Under the pieces are notes generated by a model that saw nothing but the letters and a program-made list of their open reading frames with translations, was not told the DNA's origin and searched no databases. From positions 1 through 5,516 of the forward strand of contig CALLXA010000078.1 in assembly GCA_938015795.1 (NCBI GenBank): 5,516 bases of DNA, read 5' to 3'. Positions 1 to 5,516 of the stretch are shown piece after piece. Source of the DNA: an uncultured bacterium (GTDB lineage: Bacteria; Patescibacteriota; Dojkabacteria; SC72). How positions within the stretch are numbered: the stretch's first letter is position 1; each line of letters starts with the position of its first letter. The position numbers and the translations under genes are program-made.

Positions 1-1306
1 TTGTATTTACATATTGTCCTCTTCTTAGTTGGCAGATTGTCATTAATTCTCCCATATATTTTTCTGGGGTAAGTAATTCGATTCTTACAATTGGTTCGCG
101 TATTTCTTTTGTTTCTGTTGGGTCTGGTAATTCTTGGGGTGTTTGTATTGTTATTTCTTCTCCTGTTACTTTCGTTATTTGATATTCTACAGTTGGTGCT
201 GTGATTATCAAGTCTACATCGTATTCTCTTTCTAATCTTTCTTGTATTATTTCCATGTGGAGTAGTCCGAGGAATCCGCATCTGAAGCCTGATCCTAAGA
301 GGTTGGATCTTTGATCTGTAAATACCAATGAAGCATCGTTGAGAGATAGTTTTGTTAATCCTGTTTTTAATGCTTCGTATCCTTCTGGTTCAGTTGGGAA
401 GAATGTTGCTCATATGTTTGGCTTGGGTGTTTTGTATCCTTCTAATGGTTTGGTGTCTGGTTTGTCGGATACAGTGTCTCCTACTGTGAAGTAGCTAATG
501 TCTTTTAATCCTGTTGATATGTATCCGACTTCCCCTGTGGATAGTCCTTGTGTTTCTAAGAGATCTGGGGTGAATATTCCAATTTCTGTTGGTTTGAAAA
601 TTTCTTTTCTTTGTAATATATGTAATGTTTGGGGTTTTCCATGTGTATGTGTTATTTGTCCATGGAATATTCTTACTGCAATAACTACACCTCTATGCTC
701 ATCGTAAAATGAGTCAAAGATTAGTGCTTGCAGAGGTTCATCTTTATTTCCATCTGGGTGTGGTATTCTTTCGATTATTGCATCCAAGAGTTTGTCTACA
801 TTTTCTCCTGTTTTTCCAGATACTTTTATTATTTCGTCTTTATTAAATCCTAAGAGGTTTTCAATTTCTGATTCTCTTTGTGAGATATTTGCGTTTGGTA
901 AATCTATTTTGTTAATTACAGGGATTAGTTTCAACCCTAGGTCTAGTGCTTTTCTTGTATTTGATATTGTTTGTGCTTGTACACCTTGTGTTGCATCTAC
1001 TAAGAGTATTGCTGCTTCACATGCTGCTAGTGATCTTGATACTTCATATGAGAAATCGACATGTCCTGGTGTATCAATGAGGTTTAATTGATGTTCTTTC
1101 CATATCATTCGACATGCTTGTAGTTTTATAGTTATTCCCTTTTCTTGTTCTAGGTCTAATCTGTCTAGTATTCGTGATTCTCTTTTCTCTCTTCCTAGAT
1201 CTGTATGTGTTAGTTCTAGAATTCTATCTGCTAGTGTAGATTTGCCGTGGTCTATGTGTGCAATTATTGAAAAATTGCGTATTTTTTCTAATGGATATTT
1301 AGTCAT
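1..1306 (-). CDS. lepA: Elongation factor 4 (LepA/EF4) GTPase, 3' end off the window, interrupted by an in-frame TGA
   Basis: LepA is a ribosome-associated translational GTPase, cytosolic or loosely membrane-associated, that acts on stalled or back-translocated ribosomes and in ribosome assembly. The start is the ATG at 1306, giving the usual N-terminus. G-domain motifs seen are AHIDHGKS (residues 16-23), the GITI switch I region (57-60), DTPGH (78-82), NKID (132-135) and a G5 reading SGKTG (163-167), where SAKTG is commoner. A TGA at 410-412 falls at codon 299. I translated on in the same frame to base 2 and obtained 136 further residues that are classic LepA, including FRCGFLGLLHMEI, QERLEREYD and TAPTV. 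No shift in frame is needed. E. coli LepA has Tyr at the TGA position (KPQVYAGLFP against KPNI-stop-ATFFP), so TGG to TGA is the simplest change. About 165 C-terminal residues lie outside the window. It is last in the rpsT operon, 36 bases after its neighbour, and has no Shine-Dalgarno sequence. Confidence 0.96.
410..412 (-). other. In-frame TGA codon inside lepA
   Basis: The plus strand reads TCA here, which is TGA in the lepA frame at codon 299. Conserved LepA sequence continues without a break or frame change on both sides. It may be a sequencing or assembly error, a real nonsense mutation, or a sense UGA (Trp in genetic code 4, Gly in code 25). The aromatic residue at this position in E. 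coli favours an original Trp codon. No other gene in the window has an internal TGA, and none ends in TGA. Confidence 0.95.
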
Positions 1307-1312
1307 ATGCTG

Positions 1313-1318
1313 ATTATA
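1313..1318 (-). promoter_or_regulatory. Possible -10 element just upstream of lepA
   Basis: The minus strand reads TATAAT, a perfect -10 hexamer, ending six bases before the lepA ATG. Transcription from it would begin at or next to the start codon and give a leaderless lepA message. The -35 position at 17-base spacing reads TATAAA, only three of six matches to TTGACA, and there is no TG extension. In DNA this AT-rich a perfect hexamer can arise by chance, so this is a weak call. Confidence 0.22.
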
Positions 1319-1342
1319 TCGAAACGGGGAGTTTTTTTATAG

Positions 1343-1918
1343 TTATTCTAAAGTTTCTATAACTTTTATATCCATATTGAATTTCTCATTGAACTGGATG
1401 CCCGAGAGACTTTCAATTGAAAGAAACACTATTTGTTTCTCTCCTGGAAATACTTCTATCTTAAGTGGTGATGTAAATCCTTTTTCATTCTGTATTTTGT
1501 ATGATTTCTCATTAACTATTAGAAAAATATTTGAATTTGTAGGAACTAATGTTTGGCCATATAGTTGGATATCTTTAATATCTGTTGAATTATTAGCAAT
1601 TTCTAATATTGGTTTTGAGTAATTGTCAGCTGTTCTTTTGTTTAGATCGCATGAATATGTATAGTTGTCTTCTTCGATTCTTGAAAGAGTTTCATTTTTA
1701 AAAATTTCATGTGTGCCTTCTACTAATGTAAATGATACTTCATCTTGCGTGTTTACTCCAAGTACGTTTAGTTCTTGTAGTTTTTTGGTTATTGGAGACA
1801 GATTTATTACTGTTAGTGTTGGTATTATGAAGAGAAGTGCCAACAAACCAATGGCAAATGGTTCTAGTATTTTACCAGCGGTATTTGTGAAATTGTGCAG
1901 TTTTTCGTTTTTGGGCAT
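1343..1918 (-). CDS. Unknown single-pass membrane protein with beta-rich outer domain
   Basis: This 191-residue protein is not a family I recognise. A short hydrophilic N-terminus with lysines is followed by one strongly hydrophobic helix (about residues 18-40). A polar segment of about 150 residues, with alternating hydrophobic positions typical of beta-strands, follows and is predicted to lie outside the cytoplasm. One cysteine lies in this segment and there is no lipobox, so it is an anchored rather than a lipid-modified or secreted protein. A short stretch after the helix reads NVLGVNTQDE (51-60). The ATG at 1918 is 7 bases after the upstream stop codon and has no Shine-Dalgarno sequence; the gap is simply A/T-rich. 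The gene ends in TAA. It lies between another membrane protein and lepA in a translation-gene operon, so co-expression with both is likely. Its function is unknown; a partner role with the four-helix protein upstream is only an inference. Confidence 0.82.
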   Translation of the reverse strand: MPKNEKLHNFTNTAGKILEPFAIGLLALLFIIPTLTVINLSPITKKLQELNVLGVNTQDEVSFTLVEGTHEIFKNETLSRIEEDNYTYSCDLNKRTADNYSKPILEIANNSTDIKDIQLYGQTLVPTNSNIFLIVNEKSYKIQNEKGFTSPLKIEVFPGEKQIVFLSIESLSGIQFNEKFNMDIKVIETLE

Positions 1919-1925
1919 TTGTTAT

Positions 1926-2474
1926 TTAAATATATTTTTTATCTCTTGGGTATATCTTATCAGTTTCAGATTCAAATGTCTTTACTGCGCCCCATGTTGT
2001 AAGAATTGTTAATATTACAGCAATTATGGCAATATATTCGTATGTTATTCCTTGTATTGAATGCGAAATGGTTACCATTGAGGAGAGCCAAAGGAAGCAA
2101 CTCCATATGAAGATTTTCAAAAAACTAGAGTCATCTTTTGTTATCCATTTATTTACATTCAATTTTGTCATTTTAACAATTGTTCTTGGATTGTTTAGTG
2201 CTTTTTGGTAGAAAAGAGTTTTTGCTACAAAATATACTAAAGGCAGAGCTATTGTTAGTATCATTATTAGATTTGAAATGCTGTTTGCAAACAATGTAGT
2301 TGTTTGATCTGTGTAGTAGAGTTGTACAGAGAATATTCCCTGTAAATCATTATCTATTTGAAAGTTGAAATCGTAAATAATGTTAATGATTAAAAGACCC
2401 AAAAACTTACCAGCAATCATTAATATTGCTGGTGTAATGGATATTTTAAGCGCTCTTCTTAGAAGATTTGACAT
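1926..2474 (-). CDS. Unknown four-helix integral membrane protein
   Basis: This 182-residue protein has four predicted membrane helices, at about residues 13-34, 62-88, 118-136 and 145-164. The first two helices are joined by a polar loop of about 27 residues (NDLQGIFSVQLYYTDQ region). The second and third are joined by a basic, lysine-rich loop (about 89-117), which by the positive-inside rule should be cytoplasmic, putting both termini in the cytoplasm too. I see no catalytic or transport motif and do not recognise the family. The start ATG at 2474 lies inside rpsT, giving a 29-base overlap in a different frame. The next ATG (codon 19) would cut into helix 1, so the overlapping start is preferred. 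There is no Shine-Dalgarno sequence, so translation may depend on ribosomes finishing rpsT. The gene ends in TAA. Confidence 0.85.
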   Translation of the reverse strand: MSNLLRRALKISITPAILMIAGKFLGLLIINIIYDFNFQIDNDLQGIFSVQLYYTDQTTTLFANSISNLIMILTIALPLVYFVAKTLFYQKALNNPRTIVKMTKLNVNKWITKDDSSFLKIFIWSCFLWLSSMVTISHSIQGITYEYIAIIAVILTILTTWGAVKTFESETDKIYPRDKKYI

Positions 2475-2742
2475 TATTTTGGGACAGTACGTTTAATTTT
2501 TTATTAAGGCGAGATTTTGTTCTATCTGCCTTCTCCTCTTTTATAACATTTTTCTTAGCTGCTTTGTCAAGTGTTTTGAATACATGAGGTAATTTTTTTG
2601 TTGCTTCATCTTGACTATTTTCTGCTATCAATGTGTTAAATTTCTTAACAGATTTCTTTATTCTGCTTCTAAGTCTATCATTATATTCTTCTCTTCTTTT
2701 GTTTTGTCTTAAATCTTTGATAGATGTTTTTAAATTTGGCAT
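2446..2742 (-). CDS. rpsT: Small ribosomal subunit protein S20
   Basis: S20 (bS20) is a primary binding protein of the small subunit. It is a helical bundle that binds 16S rRNA and helps 30S assembly. The 98-residue product has the family pattern: MPNLKTSIKDLRQNKRR at the N-terminus, the KKFNTLI segment, then FKTLDKAAKKNVIKEEKA and the KSRLNKKLN terminus. Lysine and arginine abound throughout. It is about ten residues longer than typical S20 because of a polar, Ser/Lys-rich tail after the KKLN motif. That tail is encoded partly by the 29 bases shared with the next gene. The start ATG at 2742 is clear from the family N-terminus, though upstream there is only AAAAGAA and no real Shine-Dalgarno sequence. 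It heads the minus-strand operon that ends in lepA and is preceded by a good promoter. It ends in TAA. Confidence 0.95.
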   Translation of the reverse strand: MPNLKTSIKDLRQNKRREEYNDRLRSRIKKSVKKFNTLIAENSQDEATKKLPHVFKTLDKAAKKNVIKEEKADRTKSRLNKKLNVLSQNNVKSSKKSA

Positions 2743-2836
2743 TTCTAAATTCTTTTAATGTAATATTGATAATCAGGGTATTATATATGTTCTTTGTTTG
2801 TTTGTAAATAAATGGTTTTGTTGTTAAACTTTTCTT
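2743..2836. other. Divergent intergenic region between rpsT and the plus-strand gene pair
   Basis: These 94 bases separate two outward-facing gene sets and must hold the start signals for both. The minus-strand promoter is clear. For the plus strand I found only weak candidates: a TTGATA at 2766-2771 with no suitable -10 at normal spacing, and a poor TTGTAA/TTAAAC pair close to the ATG. No inverted repeat that would suggest a regulator site was seen. Confidence 0.7.
2780..2808 (-). promoter_or_regulatory. Sigma70-type promoter for the rpsT-lepA operon
   Basis: On the minus strand the -35 element TTTACA (2808-2803, five of six matches) is separated by exactly 17 bases from a perfect -10 element TATAAT (2785-2780). 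Transcription would start near 2773 and leave a leader of about 30 bases before rpsT. Position, spacing and match quality make this the best promoter in the window, though AT-rich DNA raises the chance of false matches. Confidence 0.6.
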
Positions 2837-3241
2837 ATGGATAGAGGTAATAAATTAAAGTTTGTATTAAGTTGTGGTTTGGTTATTTTTCTGTTGATTT
2901 CAACAGTTCTTTTTTCAAAGGACAACAAAGATGTTTCTGATTTAGGTGTAAAAGGTGAAAGTGACAGGTATTTTGTTCCTAGAATTGTTAGTGTAGCACC
3001 TATTTCTGTATTGGAGGGTAGAGAATATATTTATGATGTTAAAGTCATAGATAGTGATAGCTCATCTGATGAGATTTTAATTGATATTGTGGAGGGCCCT
3101 GCGTGGCTTTCTCTTGATGATAATGTGGTAAGTGGTATTGCTAAGGGTGTTGGTACATACAAGTTAGTACTGAGGGTTACTGATGGTGAGAATTTTTCTT
3201 TACAGGAGAATTATATTTTAGTAGAAAAAGGTAATGAGTAA
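2837..3241 (+). CDS. Membrane-anchored surface protein with a cadherin/He_PIG-like domain
   Basis: This is a 134-residue protein. A lysine-bearing N-terminus and one hydrophobic helix (about residues 8-26) form a signal anchor, then a short linker leads to one beta-sandwich-like domain (about 50-129). The domain has the run P-x-x-V-x-E-G-x-x-Y-x-Y-x-V, an acidic DSDSSSDE loop (72-79), GPAWLSL (87-93), a VSG turn, then GVGTY (104-108) and LRVTDG (112-117). This resembles the putative-Ig/dystroglycan-type cadherin-like domains (He_PIG, CADG) that occur in bacterial surface proteins. The acidic loop could bind calcium, which is an inference. The domain normally occurs in tandem or as part of larger proteins; here it stands almost alone. 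There is no Shine-Dalgarno sequence before the ATG. The gene ends in TAA and overlaps the next gene by 8 bases, so the two are probably translated together. The ligand is unknown. Confidence 0.85.
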   Translation: MDRGNKLKFVLSCGLVIFLLISTVLFSKDNKDVSDLGVKGESDRYFVPRIVSVAPISVLEGREYIYDVKVIDSDSSSDEILIDIVEGPAWLSLDDNVVSGIAKGVGTYKLVLRVTDGENFSLQENYILVEKGNE

Positions 3242-3644
3242 AAAGATTTATTTATTTAGTTTTGCTGCTATAGGTATTGTTGTTATGGCTATTTCTTTAG
3301 TTCTCTTTATAACCAAAGAGGTTGGTGGTTTTGATATTTTTGATTCATCTTCTAATAAGTGTACACCGTATAATGTTTTTATAAATAAGGGAGATAAGGA
3401 TTATTCAGTAGAAATATCGTGGTTTACAAAAGAAAAATGTATAGGATTTGTTCAATATAGTAAGGATAGTAGTAATATGAATTTGATAGGAGTTGATTTA
3501 ACAAGTGATGTTAATTCTAAATCGCATAATGTTGTGCTTGAAAATCTTCTTACTACAGAAAGGTATTTTTTTGTTATTAATTCAGGAGATGAAGTGTACG
3601 GAACAGAAGGTATACCTTTAGAATTTAGAATTGTTGATCTTTAG
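3234..3644 (+). CDS. Membrane-anchored surface protein with a fibronectin-III/PAP-N-like domain
   Basis: This is a 136-residue protein. A basic N-terminus and a hydrophobic helix (about residues 7-27) form the anchor. Residues about 43-133 look like one fibronectin type III-type sandwich of the kind found at the N-terminus of purple acid phosphatases: PYNVFI, then VEISWFT (59-65), GFVQYS (71-76), a HNVVLENL segment and RYFFVINSG near the end. No phosphatase domain follows, so the domain is free-standing. Two cysteines (C43 and C69) are placed so that they could form a disulphide outside the cell. The ATG at 3234 overlaps the end of the previous gene (ATGAGTAA). Upstream AAAAAGG is the only Shine-Dalgarno-like sequence before any gene here, though it lies only 2 bases from the ATG. 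The gene ends in TAG, one base from the stop of the converging gene. It probably works with its upstream partner at the cell surface; the role is unknown. Confidence 0.85.
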   Translation: MSKKIYLFSFAAIGIVVMAISLVLFITKEVGGFDIFDSSSNKCTPYNVFINKGDKDYSVEISWFTKEKCIGFVQYSKDSSNMNLIGVDLTSDVNSKSHNVVLENLLTTERYFFVINSGDEVYGTEGIPLEFRIVDL

Positions 3645-3645
3645 A

Positions 3646-5415
3646 TTACTTTCTCTTTTGTAGTTTAGTAACAGTCTTCTCTTCGAAGTATTTCTTTGGC
3701 TTGAATATTCTCCAAGTTGTCATTTCTGCATTGTTATATATCCCTGAGCTTAGTATGTTTTGAGTTATTCTTTGTCCTATTGGTTTTGTATATATTATCC
3801 AACCTAATGATATTATGAATATCCCAAGTATTATTTTGCCTAATGTATTATCAAATAACCCCATTTGTGGTGTTTCTGGTTTTTCGTCTTGTGGTACAGG
3901 TGTTGTTGTTGGATTATCACAATCTTGAGCAACTAGGAAATTGAAACTAGTTCTTAGAGAATTAGGATCATCAGGTACTTGAACAGGATCTATGACAACT
4001 TCGTTTTTATTTGCTCCTGTCAATGAATTTGCTTCTGCTGTTGCACTAAAGGCTATTGTTAAGGTTTGACCAGCACTTATAGTCCATGGGCTTTCTTTTG
4101 ACCATATTAATTCTTGAGTCTCTCCAGTTGTTTGTACATCAATATATTCAGAATCATTTACACTTATTCCATTGATTGTTGTCGTACCTTCTGTATATTT
4201 TAATCCTAGAGGCAATTTGTCAGTTACTGATTTTATTCCTTGTGAAGAATTGCTTTTGTTTGTTGTTGTTATTGTAAAATCTATTGAATTGTTAGGGGAT
4301 ATTCTTTCTACGCATTCAACATTACCTGTTTTTTCAACTGAGAAATTAGATGCTTCTTCCTCTTGTTGTATTGGTTTTTCATCTTCATCGGTAGTTTCTT
4401 CATTTAGAGTTACAGAAGTTGTTGCTTTACCAAGACTTTGTGAAGATTTTCTAACATCTACTGTAGCTTCTATTTCACCAATTACTTCATCTAAGTTTTC
4501 GAAACTTGAACTTTGTGCAAAGTTTGATTTATTGTACAAATCAGATTGAATAGCTGTTATTTCACCTTTAGTAGTGTTTACAGTAAATCCTTTGGTCATA
4601 GTTAGGCTTGGTATGCTATTTGTGAAAGTAAAGATTAGTGAAAGATCATCTTCTGTTGTTAAATTACCTACACTTATATCTATATTTGATATTTTAACAA
4701 TATTATTTGAGTCTTTTGTAGTTTCTAAAACTAAGGAATTTACACTTTCAACACCAGATTGTTGTACTTCGATTAATCTTCTACATATTGTTGAATTTAT
4801 TGTATCTCCATTCTTATCTGTTGCAGTTGCTACTATTTCTAAAGTTGTCTTATTACTTAAATCAGAGATTGTTTTGCTTATTGTTTTTTTATCTGTAGAT
4901 ACAACATCGGGATCTGTATTTTGATTGTTTATTATGAATTTTTGTTCTGTATATACATTATCGAATTTTGCTTCAACAGTTATTTTATTGTTGTTTGTGA
5001 TTTTACCTGTGACTATTTTCCCATCCTGATCTTTTATAGTCATTTCGTTACACCTAGCATCTTGTATACTGTTTAACCTACATATTTGGTATAGATCTTG
5101 TTCAGTTGTACTGTTGAGTAGGTTAGGAGAAATTTCATTTGTAGAACATTGTGCACTACATGTTTTGTCTGTTGTTGTTGTTAATATATTGAATTTGAAG
5201 GCTCTTTTTGGATCACCACATTCAGATATTACAGCTGGATCTATGTAGTAACATCCACAAGTAGCTTCAGAAGAATTTGTTTGTTTTGATGAATCACCTA
5301 TTGCGTAGAAATATATTGCGATAGCGATTAAAGCTAGGCCTAGAATTCCAGTTATTACCAAAAGAATACGAACGATTTTTTTTGATTTATTATTTGGTAA
5401 TGTCTGTGGATCCAT
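3646..5415 (-). CDS. Large envelope protein with two membrane anchors, cysteine-rich region and DUF11-like domain
   Basis: This is a 589-residue protein. A short cytoplasmic N-terminus with lysines precedes helix 1 (about residues 14-38). The long outer segment begins with a cysteine-rich part (C53, C55, C66, C86, C90, C112, C122), followed by a beta-rich region with C211. An acidic hinge (about 338-355) leads to a DUF11-like domain (about 358-497) recognisable from FTITTTNKS, VTDKLPLGLKYTEGT, the LIWS...W.I.AGQTLTIAFSATA stretch and NEV. C368 and C499 bracket that domain. A Pro/Thr-rich stalk (about 501-517) leads to helix 2 (about 526-542) and a basic cytoplasmic tail of about 47 residues. 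All ten cysteines lie outside, suggesting five disulphides. There is no LPXTG motif. DUF11 domains occur in bacterial and archaeal surface and S-layer-like proteins. The start ATG at 5415 gives a good anchor and the gene ends in TAA. A structural or adhesive surface role is inferred, not shown. Confidence 0.9.
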   Translation of the reverse strand: MDPQTLPNNKSKKIVRILLVITGILGLALIAIAIYFYAIGDSSKQTNSSEATCGCYYIDPAVISECGDPKRAFKFNILTTTTDKTCSAQCSTNEISPNLLNSTTEQDLYQICRLNSIQDARCNEMTIKDQDGKIVTGKITNNNKITVEAKFDNVYTEQKFIINNQNTDPDVVSTDKKTISKTISDLSNKTTLEIVATATDKNGDTINSTICRRLIEVQQSGVESVNSLVLETTKDSNNIVKISNIDISVGNLTTEDDLSLIFTFTNSIPSLTMTKGFTVNTTKGEITAIQSDLYNKSNFAQSSSFENLDEVIGEIEATVDVRKSSQSLGKATTSVTLNEETTDEDEKPIQQEEEASNFSVEKTGNVECVERISPNNSIDFTITTTNKSNSSQGIKSVTDKLPLGLKYTEGTTTINGISVNDSEYIDVQTTGETQELIWSKESPWTISAGQTLTIAFSATAEANSLTGANKNEVVIDPVQVPDDPNSLRTSFNFLVAQDCDNPTTTPVPQDEKPETPQMGLFDNTLGKIILGIFIISLGWIIYTKPIGQRITQNILSSGIYNNAEMTTWRIFKPKKYFEEKTVTKLQKRK

Positions 5416-5425
5416 TAATGGATAT

Positions 5426-5454
5426 TTTGTAAATTAGGCAGTCTATTATTTCAA
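5426..5454 (-). promoter_or_regulatory. Weak promoter candidate before the 589-residue envelope gene
   Basis: The minus strand has TTGAAA (5454-5449, five of six matches to the -35 consensus), a 17-base spacer, then TACAAA (5431-5426, four of six matches to the -10). Transcription would begin within a few bases of the ATG, giving an almost leaderless message, in line with the absence of a Shine-Dalgarno sequence. Only 53 native bases precede the gene, so a stronger promoter further upstream cannot be excluded. Confidence 0.3.
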
Positions 5455-5468
5455 GTTTAGAGAATTAG

Positions 5469-5516
5469 AGATCGGAAGAGCGTCGTGTAGGGAAAGAGTG
5501 TAGATCTCGGTGGTCG
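5469..5516. other. Untrimmed Illumina TruSeq adapter (artefact)
   Basis: The last 48 bases begin AGATCGGAAGAGCGTCGTG and continue as the reverse complement of the Illumina TruSeq universal adapter, with no mismatch that I can find against the sequence as I know it. The composition changes abruptly from AT-rich to adapter at 5469. This is not biological sequence; native DNA ends at 5468. Confidence 0.98.

Noticed and set aside
410..415. ATG overlapping the lepA TGA (ATGA) as a translation restart for the second half of LepA.
   Set aside because: That ATG is in another frame and meets a stop after seven codons, so it does not restore the LepA frame.
498..1091. Open frames on the plus strand opposite lepA.
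   Set aside because: They lie antisense to strongly conserved LepA sequence, and their translations show no domain-like pattern.
1319..1338. ACGGGGAG followed by a run of seven T on the plus strand, resembling a terminator tail.
   Set aside because: There is no inverted repeat before the T-run to form a stem, and no plus-strand gene ends there.
1377..2211. Open frames on the plus strand opposite the two unknown membrane protein genes.
   Set aside because: The minus-strand frames are longer, closely spaced with rpsT and lepA, and give sensible membrane topology. The plus-strand translations are Ser/Cys/Phe-rich shadows.
2766..2794. TTGATA at 2766-2771 as a -35 element for the plus-strand gene pair.
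   Set aside because: No acceptable -10 hexamer lies 16-18 bases downstream; the nearest TATATA is only 10 bases away.
2867..2875. Lipobox-like VLSC at residues 10-13 of the 134-residue protein.
   Set aside because: The hydrophobic stretch lies mostly after this cysteine and Leu at -2 does not fit the consensus, so a lipoprotein signal is unlikely.
4255..4275. GTT-rich tandem stretch (plus strand), possible microsatellite.
   Set aside because: It encodes a Thr/Asn-rich segment of the DUF11-like domain on the minus strand and is short; similar stretches recur in this AT-rich gene.
4172..4924. Open frames on the plus strand inside the 589-residue gene.
   Set aside because: They are shadows of an intact minus-strand gene with recognisable domains and two anchors.

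Overview
This is a low-GC (about one third G+C in the stretches I counted) bacterial contig fragment. It carries seven protein-coding genes and, at its right-hand end, 48 bases of untrimmed Illumina adapter, so the native DNA stops at 5468. It is probably a short-read, likely metagenomic, assembly. The genes are tightly packed. Almost none has a Shine-Dalgarno sequence. Five of the seven are small or medium membrane-anchored envelope proteins with beta-sandwich-like ectodomains. This combination suggests a Candidate Phyla Radiation (Patescibacteria) bacterium, perhaps of the Microgenomates/Dojkabacteria/Katanobacteria kind. That placement is an inference with low certainty; only 'bacterium' is secure, from rpsT and lepA.

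Left block (1-2742, minus strand): one apparent operon reading right to left. It contains rpsT (ribosomal protein S20), an unknown four-helix membrane protein that overlaps rpsT by 29 bases, an unknown single-pass membrane protein 7 bases further on, and after 36 bases lepA (elongation factor 4), which runs off the left edge. A good sigma70-type promoter lies just upstream of rpsT. rpsT and lepA are also near neighbours in Bacillus. Here two membrane proteins fill the gap between them.

The lepA frame is interrupted by one in-frame TGA (410-412), with fully conserved LepA sequence on both sides in the same frame. All six visible gene ends use TAA or TAG, never TGA. This leaves two main readings: a point mutation or sequencing error, or a reassigned UGA (Trp or Gly, as in some lineages). 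The 11 TGG codons against a single TGA argue against frequent reassignment.

Middle (2743-2836): a 94-base divergent intergenic region. Plus-strand pair (2837-3644): two overlapping genes for small anchored surface proteins, one with a cadherin/He_PIG-like domain and one with a fibronectin-III/purple-acid-phosphatase-N-like domain. They are probably co-translated.

Right block (3646-5415, minus strand): a 589-residue envelope protein with a transmembrane anchor at each end, ten cysteines all in the outer segment, and a DUF11-like domain. It converges on the plus-strand pair with a single base between the stop codons. No RNA gene, insertion sequence, CRISPR array or long repeat was seen.
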